The notes under the pieces: generated by a model | The model's input: only the letters and a program-made list of their open reading frames with translations | Told to the model about the DNA's origin: nothing | The model's database searches: none | Part shown: positions 19,947 through 28,312 of the stretch, one piece after another | Layout: every line of letters begins with the position of its first letter | Numbering within the stretch: position 1 is the first letter of the stretch | Position numbers and translations under genes: made by a program | NCBI RefSeq assembly: GCF_000744255.1 | Contig: NZ_JQLO01000001.1 | Location: 1,054,001-1,118,000, forward strand | Reading direction: 5' to 3' | Source of the DNA: Carnobacterium divergens DSM 20623 | GTDB taxonomy: Bacteria; Bacillota; Bacilli; Lactobacillales; Carnobacteriaceae | DNA length: 64,000 bases

Positions 19947-20993
19947 TTATTTTTCCATTCCTTGGTAATAATCCATCATTTTCTGTGAAAGCTCATTTCT
20001 AAAAGCATCGACTAATCCAATCATTCTTGAATACGGCATACTCGTTGGTCCTAACAGAGCAATCGTTCCCGTTCCATGTCCCATTACACTATAAGTTGCT
20101 GTAATTAAACTAAAATCTTGAAACAAGGTATTCTCTAGCTCTTGCCCAATCCTGACTTCGATTCCTTCTTGATTTTGGGTAATCAGCGAGGCTAAACCTG
20201 AATCTTTTTCCATCAGTGTATAGATCGACTTAAATTTTTCGACATCAAGTGCATTTGAAAAATCTAAGATATTCATGCGACCTCCAACAAAGACTCGTTC
20301 TTTAGCGGCTTTCATGATGATGTCATCAAATACATCTAGAATTCCAGATGGCGTACGAACATACTTTTGAATCAGCTGTGGAATTTCTGTTTTTAGTTTT
20401 TGATAAACTAGAACCAGAGGATATCCAATCAATTCATCATTAAAGATTGCAACAATCTTTTCTAATTCGTAACTATTGATGTTTTTTGGCAAATTAAAAA
20501 TTTGATTTTCAACGTGCCCTTTATCTGTTACCAAGATGGCCATTACTTGGAAATTACTTAATGGAACTAAGCGAAAACCAGTTAATTTACTGTCTTTCAG
20601 CTCAGGACCTAACGTAATTGCCGTGTAACTGGTTAGGTTTGACAAAACTTCAGCAGATTGTGCAACGATTTCATCTAATTCGTGAAAAGGTGAATTGAAG
20701 GATGACTTGATGGTTGCAAGATCTTTTGAATTGACTTTGTCTGGGTGTACTAAATGATCCACATAGAAACGATAGCCTTTTATTGACGGAATCCGTCCAG
20801 AAGAAGAATGTGTTTTTTCAATGTAACCAAGCTCTTCTAAGCGCCCCATCTCATTACGGATCGTCGCTGAACTAAAATCTAGTCCTGCCTCATTCATCAA
20901 AGTTTTAGACCCAACAGGATTTCCAAAATCTGTATACAATCGAATAATTGATTTGAGAATCAGGATCTGTCTTTCTGTTAACATTTGGTTCAC
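19947..20993 (-). CDS. hrcA: Heat-inducible transcription repressor HrcA
   Basis: The 348-residue protein starts MLTERQILILKSIIRLYTDFGNPVGSKTL with an N-terminal winged helix (SSATIRNEMGRLEELGYIEKTHSSSGRIPS). The HrcA core domain ends in IALLGPTSMPYSRMIGLVDAF. It binds CIRCE operators and needs GroE for activity. It is the first gene of the operon, and a CIRCE element lies 7 bases upstream of its start, so it represses itself and dnaK. Confidence 0.97.
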   Translation of the reverse strand: MNQMLTERQILILKSIIRLYTDFGNPVGSKTLMNEAGLDFSSATIRNEMGRLEELGYIEKTHSSSGRIPSIKGYRFYVDHLVHPDKVNSKDLATIKSSFNSPFHELDEIVAQSAEVLSNLTSYTAITLGPELKDSKLTGFRLVPLSNFQVMAILVTDKGHVENQIFNLPKNINSYELEKIVAIFNDELIGYPLVLVYQKLKTEIPQLIQKYVRTPSGILDVFDDIIMKAAKERVFVGGRMNILDFSNALDVEKFKSIYTLMEKDSGLASLITQNQEGIEVRIGQELENTLFQDFSLITATYSVMGHGTGTIALLGPTSMPYSRMIGLVDAFRNELSQKMMDYYQGMEK

Positions 20994-20999
20994 CTCTTT

Positions 21000-21026
21000 T
21001 TAGCACTTAACAACAACGAGTGCTAA
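21000..21026. promoter_or_regulatory. CIRCE operator
   Basis: TTAGCACTT-N9-GAGTGCTAA matches the consensus TTAGCACTC-N9-GAGTGCTAA with one mismatch in the left arm. It sits between the promoter and the hrcA start codon, and is the binding site for HrcA. Confidence 0.95.
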
Positions 21027-21036
21027 TACATTTATT

Positions 21037-21065
21037 AATTTAACAAATTAGTCAGACTTTGTCAA
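21037..21065 (-). promoter_or_regulatory. Promoter of hrcA-grpE-dnaK-dnaJ
   Basis: TTGACA (21060-21065) and TAAATT (21037-21042) on the minus strand have a 17-base spacer, immediately upstream of CIRCE. This is the usual sigma-A plus HrcA arrangement. Confidence 0.75.
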
Positions 21066-21172
21066 CAATATTCCCTTATTTTTTTACGAGTTTTTCCCAA
21101 AAATAGTTAAAATCCTACTTAGTACCTAGAAAGCTCTACGTACTAAGCAGGATAAGCATTGTCACTCTTTGC

Positions 21173-21637
21173 TTACTGTTTTTCGACTTTTAAAAATTGA
21201 TTGTTTTCAAAGTAACACATGTAGCAATTTTCTTGAGGATTGAGTAAAAGATCCTTCAGTACAAATGGAATATTATCTGGCATTCCTTGATTTTTAGAAT
21301 CAAAAATCCAATCAATTTCTTTAAAGTCTAAAATTCCTTCTCTCGTAGCGAGTGGTGTTGAAAAATATTCTTTTTCTGGTAACTCCGTTAGAAACAGGTG
21401 TAGACCACCTGTGATTTCGTGATCTACGGTCCAAAGAAGTTTGCCGCCATAAAAAAGTTCACTTACGTCAATTGTTGTTTCTTCTTTTATTTCTCGAATC
21501 GCAGAATTTAATGGCGTTTCTCCCACTTCAATTTTTCCGCCAACTCCATTCCACCGCCCCATCCATGGATTTTTTTGTCGATTAAGTAGCAGGACTTTGG
21601 TGCCCTGTTTTAAAAAACATAATGTGTACCATTGCAT
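21173..21637 (-). CDS. Nudix hydrolase (MutT/8-oxo-dGTPase-like)
   Basis: The 154-residue protein has a complete Nudix box: GGKIEVGETPLNSAIREIKEET, with the REXXEE core REIKEE. WMGRWNGVGG precedes it, as in MutT-like and YtkD-like enzymes. It likely cleaves an oxidised or damaged nucleoside triphosphate; the substrate cannot be told from sequence. I start at the ATG at 21637, six codons inside the open frame, because agaagg lies 7 bases before it. It is monocistronic. Confidence 0.85.
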   Translation of the reverse strand: MQWYTLCFLKQGTKVLLLNRQKNPWMGRWNGVGGKIEVGETPLNSAIREIKEETTIDVSELFYGGKLLWTVDHEITGGLHLFLTELPEKEYFSTPLATREGILDFKEIDWIFDSKNQGMPDNIPFVLKDLLLNPQENCYMCYFENNQFLKVEKQ

Positions 21638-21738
21638 AAATATGCCTTCTTTCATCTTTTAAGTTAACGATTATATAGTAGTTCATTAACTTCTATTATA
21701 TCGTATTTTATGTAATTAGAAATAAAAAAGAAGAGAAA

Positions 21739-22152
21739 CTAATTCTCTTCTTTCATTAAATGGTAGATTGATTGATACAGGGAAACTGGAATTTCAAAAT
21801 GTCCAAATCTTAACTTCGATCGTTGGGTTGTCCATTCAGTTAATTGATTTAATGCTACCAATGTCACTTCTTTAAGACCTTCTTCATAAACTACATTTCT
21901 TCTAAAGGGGACAAAACCTGGTGCCATTTCAAAAGAATAGACTTCTTCATCTACCACCGTTCCAACTGCAATAATTTTTTGGTACGGTTGTGTGTCATTC
22001 CTATCCAACTTAGGTGAATAATAGAGAATTCGATCCCCTTTTTTCATTTTTATTAAAGGGGCTTTTTTACCATGACATAGTTGACAAAATCCATCTTGAA
22101 TTCCTAATAAAACATGGTTTTTCGAAGCTACTCCAATCCAATAGTTAGTCAT
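21739..22152 (-). CDS. EVE-domain protein (UPF0310)
   Basis: The 137-residue protein spans one EVE domain: TNYWIGVASKNHVLLGIQDGFCQLCHGKKAPL, MKKGDRILYYSPK and FEMAPGFVPFRRNV. EVE is a PUA/YTH-related fold thought to bind modified bases in RNA or DNA. I start at the ATG at 22152 behind gaggaggg; the open frame extends 31 codons further but that part lies inside marR. It overlaps the end of the MarR gene by 8 bases, which suggests translational coupling. Confidence 0.85.
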   Translation of the reverse strand: MTNYWIGVASKNHVLLGIQDGFCQLCHGKKAPLIKMKKGDRILYYSPKLDRNDTQPYQKIIAVGTVVDEEVYSFEMAPGFVPFRRNVVYEEGLKEVTLVALNQLTEWTTQRSKLRFGHFEIPVSLYQSIYHLMKEEN

Positions 22153-22606
22153 TATTTCCCTCCTCTGTAAGAAGATGCAGGAGCGCATTAAATTGTTCTT
22201 CATTAGCTCCAAGTTTTGAAAAAAATAACTTATCAATCTGTTCAACTATTTTTAAAGCCTTGTTAAGTTTACTCCTTCCAATTGAAGTAAGCATGACAAC
22301 TTTGGCTCTTGTATCAATTTTAGAATGACTTCGTTGTATCAACTGTTGTTTTTCTAAATTTTTTAGAATTGTCGAAACGGTCATCACATCTATATCTGAT
22401 TTTTTAGAAATTTCAATTTGCTTGATTTCATTTTTTGACTGTTCCAAATAGCCTAATGATGCTAAAACAACAAATTGAGGATGGGTAATTCCAATTGCTG
22501 CTAACTCTGTTTTAATTTTCTTATGCCAATTATTGTAAGCCTTAATAAAGGATAATCCAATTGATTGGGAAGAGTCTTCTTTAAAGTTAGAATTAAATTG
22601 CTTCAT
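22145..22606 (-). CDS. MarR family transcriptional regulator
   Basis: The 153-residue protein has a MarR winged helix: HPQFVVLASLGYLEQ, EIKQIEISKKSDIDVMTVSTILKNLEKQQLI (recognition helix region), then DTRAKVVMLTSIG (wing). It probably represses its own operon, whose promoter is flanked by an inverted repeat. It directly abuts the SRPBCC gene and overlaps the EVE gene. The inducer is unknown. Confidence 0.88.
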   Translation of the reverse strand: MKQFNSNFKEDSSQSIGLSFIKAYNNWHKKIKTELAAIGITHPQFVVLASLGYLEQSKNEIKQIEISKKSDIDVMTVSTILKNLEKQQLIQRSHSKIDTRAKVVMLTSIGRSKLNKALKIVEQIDKLFFSKLGANEEQFNALLHLLTEEGNND

Positions 22607-23020
22607 TTAAATTACCTCGGATAAACTAAAAACAGATGCTGGAACATCTGAAAATACTTGAGATAAAAATGCTAATGCTTCTTTGTTTTCTTTTCCTGTT
22701 AAACTAGCAAATTCAACGGAGTGTCGAACAATCGTTTTTCCCTCAATAGGAATCAATTCATGATTAAAATATAAAGAACCTAAATTAGGTATCTCAGTCT
22801 TGTCACAAAAGCTCTGATTTCCCGTTACTTCCACAAGCTCAAATTCCATTGGTTGTTGACCTTCTAACGTCATGATTCCAGTTGTTCCTTGTTCAAAAGC
22901 TCCTTTTAATTCAATTGCACTTAAATTATCTTCCCATTTAAACCAATTAGTAACTTCTGAATAAAATGGCCAAATTTTTTCTGGTGTTTTTGTAGTGATT
23001 AACTCAAATGAAAATTTCAT
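22607..23020 (-). CDS. SRPBCC (START-like) domain protein
   Basis: The 137-residue protein (MKFSFELITTKTPEKIWPFYSEVTNWFKWEDN...) has the pattern of the polyketide_cyc2/SRPBCC fold: an N-terminal strand, the helix TPEKIWPFYSEVTNWFKWE and a C-terminal long helix. Such proteins bind small hydrophobic ligands. It is the first gene of an operon with marR and the EVE gene and has a strong RBS (aggaggatat). The ligand is unknown; a link between ligand, MarR and EVE is inference from operon structure. Confidence 0.75.
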   Translation of the reverse strand: MKFSFELITTKTPEKIWPFYSEVTNWFKWEDNLSAIELKGAFEQGTTGIMTLEGQQPMEFELVEVTGNQSFCDKTEIPNLGSLYFNHELIPIEGKTIVRHSVEFASLTGKENKEALAFLSQVFSDVPASVFSLSEVI

Positions 23021-23033
23021 TTTATATCCTCCT

Positions 23034-23086
23034 AACGAACATAGTAATTACACTTATAATATAACTCTTTACTATTCGGTTGTCAA
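23034..23086 (-). promoter_or_regulatory. Promoter of the SRPBCC-marR-EVE operon with flanking inverted repeat
   Basis: TTGACA (23081-23086) and TATATT (23058-23063) are 17 bases apart on the minus strand. An imperfect inverted repeat, AACGAACATAGTAA (23034-23047) and TTACTATTCGGTT (23069-23081), overlaps the spacer and the transcript start. It is a candidate MarR operator. Confidence 0.6.
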
Positions 23087-23088
23087 CA

Positions 23089-23128
23089 TAAAAAAAGCTC
23101 TTGCTCCTTAAGAACAAAAACTTTTTTT
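23089..23128 (-). terminator. Terminator of the ABC-F gene
   Basis: On the minus strand AAAGTTTTTGTTC pairs (with G-U wobbles) with GAGCAAGAGCTTT, followed by Ts, just after the ABC-F stop. Confidence 0.7.
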
Positions 23129-23153
23129 AGTAAGCAATATTTTAGATTTAATT

Positions 23154-24752
23154 TCAATCTTTTTTAGCAAGATAATCCTGATAATCACCAAGATACATTG
23201 TTGTTTTTTTGGGGGTCAACTCTAATACATGAGTTGCCAATTTATTGATAAAATAGCGATCATGAGATACAAAGAAAATAGTTCCTTCAAAGTTAATTAA
23301 TGATTTTTCCAACATATCTTTAGTTGCTAAATCTAAATGATTGGTTGGTTCATCTAAAATTAAAACATTTGGTTTGGCTAACATCAATTTAGCAAAAATT
23401 AATTTCCCTTTTTCACCACCGCTTAAATCTTTGATTCGTTTTTCAACATTTTCTTGCGTAAATAACAGGCTAGCCAATGTTTGTCTAACTGTTAAATCAT
23501 CTTCCTCGGGAAATGTTTGACGCATTTCTTCCAATACAGTTAACTCAGGGGTTAATGATTGAAATTCTTGGTCATAGTACCCTATTTTAGTATTGCCTCC
23601 CCATTTTATTGAGCCTTCAGCATAGGGCAACTCCTTAATAATTGATTTTAACAAGGTTGATTTGCCGACTCCATTACTACCTAATAAAGCAACCCGATCG
23701 CCTCGCTCTATTTTAAATTGAACATTTTCTAGTAATAACTCATTTGGTTTAACTGATAGTGCAACATCTTCAAGTGCTAGAACAGCTTTATGAGAAGGGT
23801 ACTCCATTTCAAAATTTAAATAAGCACTTTTTAAAGAAGCTAGTGGGGCATCGATACGATCGATTCGATTTAGTTGTTTTTGTTTATTTTTAGCACTTTT
23901 AGCTGAGGTTGCTCGAACTATATGCTTTTCAACGTATGTCTCAAGACGTTTCACTTCTTTTTCTTGTTGCTTAAATCTTGACCACTGAAGTTGTTCATTT
24001 TTTTCTTTTTGACTGACATAGCTCGAATAATTCCCTTTGTAACGAGTGATTTGGTGTCTTTCCAACTCAACAACCGATTGGATAAATTTATCTAAGAAAT
24101 AGCGGTCGTGTGATACTACTAAAATAGCACCGCGATATTGAAACAGGAAATTCTCCAGCCATAAAATGGCTTCTAAATCCAAATGATTGGTTGGTTCATC
24201 TAAAACCAATAGATCAGGCTCTTCTAGTAATTGTTTGGCTAAAGACAATTTAGTCTTTTGTCCGCCACTTAATTGTTGGATTTTAGTTTCTTTTAAAGAA
24301 TTGAATCCCATTCCTGAAATAATAGAATCAATTTTAGCTTCAAATTCATATCCACCAAGCATTGCAAAGGATTCCGTTATTTGACCGTATTGAGTTAAAA
24401 GGGTCTCTAAATCTTGTGTTTCTGATTGGCTCATTTGAACTTCAAGCCGCTGTATTTCCTGTTGCAATTGAATCAATCCACTAAAAACCGTCGTTAATTC
24501 TTCTTTGATTGTATTTGTCATAGTCAAATCTGACATCTGCTTAACAAAACCAATTTTACGGTGTGGATTCCGATAAATTGATCCTTCACTTATTTCCATC
24601 TCATTCATTAATAAACTTAATAAAGTTGATTTGCCTGAACCGTTGACTCCAACTAATCCAATTTTTTCGCCTTCCTCAATTTTAAAGTTGATTTTATTTA
24701 AAATCGTGTTGCCATCGAAATATTTTGTTACAGAATTTAATTGTACTAACAT
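23154..24752 (-). CDS. ABC-F type ATPase (ribosome-acting, possible antibiotic resistance)
   Basis: The 532-residue protein has two ABC ATPase domains and no membrane segment. The Walker A motifs are GVNGSGKST and GSNGVGKST, the signatures LSGGQKTKL and LSGGEKGKL, and the Walker B motifs LVLDEPTNHLD and LILDEPTNHLD. A charged linker of about 80 residues (HIVRATSAKSAKNKQKQLNRIDRID) lies between them, as in YdiF-type proteins. ABC-F proteins bind the ribosomal E site and rescue stalled or drug-bound ribosomes. The subfamily cannot be fixed by eye. A leader ORF with alternative hairpins upstream is the arrangement seen for drug-inducible ABC-F genes, which favours a resistance or stress role. 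Confidence 0.9.
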   Translation of the reverse strand: MLVQLNSVTKYFDGNTILNKINFKIEEGEKIGLVGVNGSGKSTLLSLLMNEMEISEGSIYRNPHRKIGFVKQMSDLTMTNTIKEELTTVFSGLIQLQQEIQRLEVQMSQSETQDLETLLTQYGQITESFAMLGGYEFEAKIDSIISGMGFNSLKETKIQQLSGGQKTKLSLAKQLLEEPDLLVLDEPTNHLDLEAILWLENFLFQYRGAILVVSHDRYFLDKFIQSVVELERHQITRYKGNYSSYVSQKEKNEQLQWSRFKQQEKEVKRLETYVEKHIVRATSAKSAKNKQKQLNRIDRIDAPLASLKSAYLNFEMEYPSHKAVLALEDVALSVKPNELLLENVQFKIERGDRVALLGSNGVGKSTLLKSIIKELPYAEGSIKWGGNTKIGYYDQEFQSLTPELTVLEEMRQTFPEEDDLTVRQTLASLLFTQENVEKRIKDLSGGEKGKLIFAKLMLAKPNVLILDEPTNHLDLATKDMLEKSLINFEGTIFFVSHDRYFINKLATHVLELTPKKTTMYLGDYQDYLAKKD

Positions 24753-24756
24753 TTGT

Positions 24757-24848
24757 TCATCTCCTAGTTAATTGTTTTTAAATGACTAGAGATGAGCAAG
24801 CCGATGATTATTTATTGCTTTTATCGAATAACTCATCTCAAAGGAGAT
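24757..24848 (-). promoter_or_regulatory. Putative translation attenuator of the ABC-F gene (four pairing arms)
   Basis: In transcript order the arms are ATCTC (24848-24844, inside the leader ORF), GAGATGAG (24839-24832), CTCATCTCTAG (24796-24786) and CTAGGAGATG (24767-24758). The last contains the ABC-F ribosome binding site. Arms 1:2 plus 3:4 would hide the site; a ribosome stalled on the leader ORF would cover arm 1 and let 2:3 form, exposing it. No T run follows, so control would act on translation. The complementarity is seen; the switch is inferred from the erm/ABC-F leader model. Confidence 0.6.
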
Positions 24849-24924
24849 TCGTCTTTCCACAATGAAGCAATGGTAAATTGTTCCCGATATTAAACACAAA
24901 TTGAAGTTCAATTGTTGTTTTCAT
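24838..24924 (-). CDS. 28-codon leader ORF upstream of the ABC-F gene
   Basis: The ATG at 24924 follows a G-rich ribosome binding site (taggggggc, 24931-24939) and encodes MKTTIELQFVFNIG...HCGKTNLL (28 residues) ending in TGA at 24838. The stop codon lies in one arm of the attenuator hairpin. Between promoter and ABC-F gene this is the only ORF with a proper start and SD. It probably acts as a regulatory peptide that senses ribosome stalling rather than as a functional protein. Confidence 0.6.
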   Translation of the reverse strand: MKTTIELQFVFNIGNNLPLLHCGKTNLL

Positions 24925-24956
24925 TCTTAAGCCCCCCTACTCATAGATTCTTCCTT

Positions 24957-24985
24957 ATCTTAACTCGTTAAAATAGAAATAACAA
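24957..24985 (-). promoter_or_regulatory. Promoter of the ABC-F leader and gene
   Basis: TTGTTA (24980-24985) and TAAGAT (24957-24962) on the minus strand have a 17-base spacer. The predicted transcript starts about 25 bases before the leader ORF. Confidence 0.55.
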
Positions 24986-25021
24986 GAATTGACATTTTTT
25001 AATGAGTTGATACTCTGAGAC

Positions 25022-25061
25022 AAAAAAAAACTAAAACTCCCTGATTCAGGTAAGTTTTAGT
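25022..25061 (-). terminator. Terminator of hemW
   Basis: ACTAAAACT pairs with AGTTTTAGT on the minus strand, followed by nine Ts, just after the hemW stop. Confidence 0.85.
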
Positions 25062-25069
25062 CGTTATTT

Positions 25070-26212
25070 TTATTTAGGGCTGCTTAGTAAAAAAGCTTGG
25101 AAAACTTCATTTCCTAAAAATTTCCCTTTTTCTGTTAATCGAATTTTATCAAGGGTAACTTCAAGCAACCCATCTGCTACAAGACTGTCGATAACCTCTT
25201 GATAGACTTCAAAAACGGACACCTGAAATTTATCAAAAAAGTGTTGAATTGAAACGCCTTCTAGTTTTCTCAATCCTAAAAACATTTCTTCTTCAATTTT
25301 TTCTTCAATCGATAATTGTTGGGTTCTTAAGATAGGCAACCGATTTTTTCTAAGGGGCTCTAAATACTGTTGAATCGGCCCGTTATTTTGATAACGGTGC
25401 CCTCCTAAATAACCATGAGCACCTGCACCAAACCCATAATATTTTTCATTTTTCCAATAAATTAAATTGTGCTGAGATTCATATCCAGGTAATGCATAGT
25501 TACTGATTTCATACTGTTTACGCCCTTTTTCAGCCATTAAATCAATCGCCATCTGATACATGTTCGCCTCTTCATCTTCAGTTGGCAACGGCAATTTCCC
25601 TTGTCGCATCAAATTGTAAAAAATCGTTTTATTTTCTAAAATCAATGAGTACGTAGAGTAATGTGGCAATTCTAATTCTAAAGCTTTTACTAGGCTATTG
25701 TTAAAATCAGCTTCTGTTTGGCCTGGCAGACGATAAATTAAATCAATACTAATATTTTCAAATCCTACTTGTCGTGCGTTCGCAATGGACTGATAGACAT
25801 CCTTCACTTTATGAATACGTCCTATTTTTTTGAGTAAATCGTCATTGAAAGACTGAACCCCCATACTTAGACGATTGACACCATGATCATGTAGAACTTT
25901 CAATTTATCAACTGACAAATCTCCTGGATTGGCTTCAAAAGTAAATTCGTTTCCCATTTGAAAGGGAAGAATTTCTTTCATTCCAGTTAGCAATCGATCT
26001 AATTGTTTTTCATTTAAGGTAGTTGGTGTACCTCCACCAACATAGATCGTCTCAATTTTTTCATCTGGCGTTTGAGCCATTGTCAATTGCATTTCTCTTA
26101 AAAGCATTTCAACATATTCATCTACTGGTTGCCCTTCTAAAAAGACTTTATTAAAGTCACAGTAGAAACAAATATGTTCACAAAAAGGAATATGAATATA
26201 AGTTGCTGTCAT
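25070..26212 (-). CDS. hemW: Radical SAM haem chaperone HemW (coproporphyrinogen oxidase-like)
   Basis: The 380-residue protein has the radical SAM cluster C11-x3-C15-x2-C18 in IPFCEHICFYCDF. It also has YVGGGTPT and the HemW C-terminal domain with EEMFLGLRKLEGV. HemN enzymes have an extra cysteine after this motif (CxxxCxxCxC); here the residue is F20, which fits HemW, a haem-binding chaperone, rather than a true oxidase. It follows ribF by 18 bases and may share its transcript. Confidence 0.9.
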   Translation of the reverse strand: MTATYIHIPFCEHICFYCDFNKVFLEGQPVDEYVEMLLREMQLTMAQTPDEKIETIYVGGGTPTTLNEKQLDRLLTGMKEILPFQMGNEFTFEANPGDLSVDKLKVLHDHGVNRLSMGVQSFNDDLLKKIGRIHKVKDVYQSIANARQVGFENISIDLIYRLPGQTEADFNNSLVKALELELPHYSTYSLILENKTIFYNLMRQGKLPLPTEDEEANMYQMAIDLMAEKGRKQYEISNYALPGYESQHNLIYWKNEKYYGFGAGAHGYLGGHRYQNNGPIQQYLEPLRKNRLPILRTQQLSIEEKIEEEMFLGLRKLEGVSIQHFFDKFQVSVFEVYQEVIDSLVADGLLEVTLDKIRLTEKGKFLGNEVFQAFLLSSPK

Positions 26213-26230
26213 GAGTTCACGTTCCTTTCC

Positions 26231-27175
26231 TTACTTTTCATTCTTAAAATAAGCTGCCGTATCCAGTTCATCTTGCTTTAATTGTGCGATTAAATCTACT
26301 ACAGAATCAAATTTCAACTCTTCTCGCAAATAGTGGTGCCAAGAAACCGCAACGCGCTCGCCGTAGATATCTTCCTTAAAATCTAAAATATACACTTCAA
26401 CAGTCATATCCCGGTTATCTCCAAAGGTTACGTTATAGCCAATTGAAGCCATCCCTAAATGCCACTGATTGCCTACCTTAATTTTCACAGCATAAACACC
26501 TACTCGTGGCAACCGTACTCCTGCATCTACTTCAATATTAGCTGTTGGAAAACCTAACAATCGACCTCTAGCATCTCCGTGAACGACTCTGCCAGGAATT
26601 TCATAGGCATAGCCTAACAATTCATTAGCTACTTCCATATTTCCATCTGCTAGTTCTTTACGAATGCGTGTTGAACTGATTTTTTCGTCATCTGACTCCT
26701 GCTTAGCAACTGTTACAACTTCAAAGCGATTGTCGGCGAAACGTGGCAATTGCTCCATATTAGCTACATCTTTTGGTCCATAAGTGTAATCAAAGCCTGC
26801 AACCACTACTTGAGCGTGCAGATCCACCATATATTGGTTCACAAATTCAATTGGCGATAAACTTGCAAAAGCTGAGGTGAATTCAATCACATAAAGGATA
26901 TCAACACCTTGCGCTTCCATTAATTCTTCTTTTCTTTTAATTGTTGATAAATATTTCATTTGATCTGGATCGATTTTTTGAAATACGATGGATGGGTGTT
27001 GGTTAAATGTCATTAGAGCTAGCTTTAGATTCTTTTCATTTGCAATTTTTTTTGCTGTTGCAATGACTTCTTGATGACCTAAATGAACTCCGTCAAAAAA
27101 ACCCAAGGCTAAAACAACATTATCAGTTGGAATTTGATTGGCTTGATATGGATGATGGATATTGACAACTTTCAT
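26231..27175 (-). CDS. ribF: Bifunctional riboflavin kinase/FAD synthetase
   Basis: The 314-residue protein has an N-terminal nucleotidyltransferase domain (LALGFFDGVHLGHQEVIATA, SSTRIRKEL) and a C-terminal flavokinase domain (GRVVHGDARGRLLGFPTANIEV, GVYAVKI). It turns riboflavin into FMN and then FAD. It follows truB by 19 bases, the usual truB-ribF pair. Confidence 0.97.
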   Translation of the reverse strand: MKVVNIHHPYQANQIPTDNVVLALGFFDGVHLGHQEVIATAKKIANEKNLKLALMTFNQHPSIVFQKIDPDQMKYLSTIKRKEELMEAQGVDILYVIEFTSAFASLSPIEFVNQYMVDLHAQVVVAGFDYTYGPKDVANMEQLPRFADNRFEVVTVAKQESDDEKISSTRIRKELADGNMEVANELLGYAYEIPGRVVHGDARGRLLGFPTANIEVDAGVRLPRVGVYAVKIKVGNQWHLGMASIGYNVTFGDNRDMTVEVYILDFKEDIYGERVAVSWHHYLREELKFDSVVDLIAQLKQDELDTAAYFKNEK

Positions 27176-27194
27176 AAAAAAGAACCCCTTTAAT

Positions 27195-28115
27195 CTATTG
27201 ATTTCTTAAGACTTTTGTTGGTTTTACTAATTGTGGTTTTGTTGGATGAATGGCATATAAACTAGTAGCTACTCCTTGGTACATCATTACAACTGGGTAG
27301 CTTTCGTATGCTTTAAATAAGCTTCTCGGCAATGGCACACCATTTTTTACTTTTGGCCAAAGTTCTTCCGTAACTTCCATTGTTTCAAACTCTTTTAAAC
27401 CAAATTCTAATGGAAAAAGTTTATCTTGAATACTTTCATCTGTCATCGCTTTAGCAACTTGATCTAAAGTCAAGCAATCGCTCGCTTTAAATGTTCCACT
27501 TAATACTCGTGTCAAATCTGACATATGCGCTGGATAGCCTAAAGCATTACCTAAATCAACTGCTAATGTTCTGACATACGTTCCTTTCCCACAAGTTACT
27601 TCAAAACGCCATTTAACGGTTCCTTGCTCTTCATTAAATATAGGCTCACTAGTTCGAATGAATGAACTAATTTCAGCTTTTCTTTGAGGTCGTTCTACAG
27701 TTTCCCCGTTTCTTGCATATTCATATAACCGTTTACCATTCACCTTAACCGCCGAAAACATTGGTGGAATTTGGATAATCGTTCCTTCCAATTGTTTCAT
27801 TTGCTCATCAATTTCTTCAATTGTCGGAGCAACGGAAACTTTTTTTGATTCAACAACTTCACCACTTGCATCTTCAGTTGTTGTGGAATAACCTAAGGTA
27901 ATTTCACCTATATAAGCTTTTCCAGTTTCCATCATATATTCAACGACTTTTGTTGCTTTCCCTACACAAATAGGTAAAACGCCGTCTACATCTGGATCTA
28001 GGGTTCCAGTGTGTCCTATTTTTTTTGTATTTAAAATTTTTCTTAATTTAAAAACGCAATCATGGCTTGTCATGCCACGCTCTTTCCAAAGTGGAAGAAT
28101 TCCGTCCATTTGCAA
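27195..28115 (-). CDS. truB: tRNA pseudouridine-55 synthase
   Basis: The 306-residue protein shows GILPLWKERGMTSHDCVFKLRK, the catalytic HTGTLDPDVDGVLPIC with its Asp, and KRLYEYAR and GTYVRTLAVDLG motifs. It makes pseudouridine 55 in the T loop of tRNAs. In many Firmicutes truB-ribF follows rbfA; here degV and an unknown gene are inserted between them. Confidence 0.97.
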   Translation of the reverse strand: MQMDGILPLWKERGMTSHDCVFKLRKILNTKKIGHTGTLDPDVDGVLPICVGKATKVVEYMMETGKAYIGEITLGYSTTTEDASGEVVESKKVSVAPTIEEIDEQMKQLEGTIIQIPPMFSAVKVNGKRLYEYARNGETVERPQRKAEISSFIRTSEPIFNEEQGTVKWRFEVTCGKGTYVRTLAVDLGNALGYPAHMSDLTRVLSGTFKASDCLTLDQVAKAMTDESIQDKLFPLEFGLKEFETMEVTEELWPKVKNGVPLPRSLFKAYESYPVVMMYQGVATSLYAIHPTKPQLVKPTKVLRNQ

Positions 28116-28312
28116 CCCAACTTTCTTGTTTCATAACCACGCTATTATAACATAGTTAAGAAAATAAAAGAATCTACTATTCTTGATTTTTCTTTAGTTA
28201 TTCATAAGGTTTCTACATTTTTTTCAAAATGGATGTCTTTTTAAAGTGAAATTTGGTATTCTTAAGATGGTAGCATTTTCATAAAAGCTACTCTATTTAA
28301 GGAGGCAACTAA

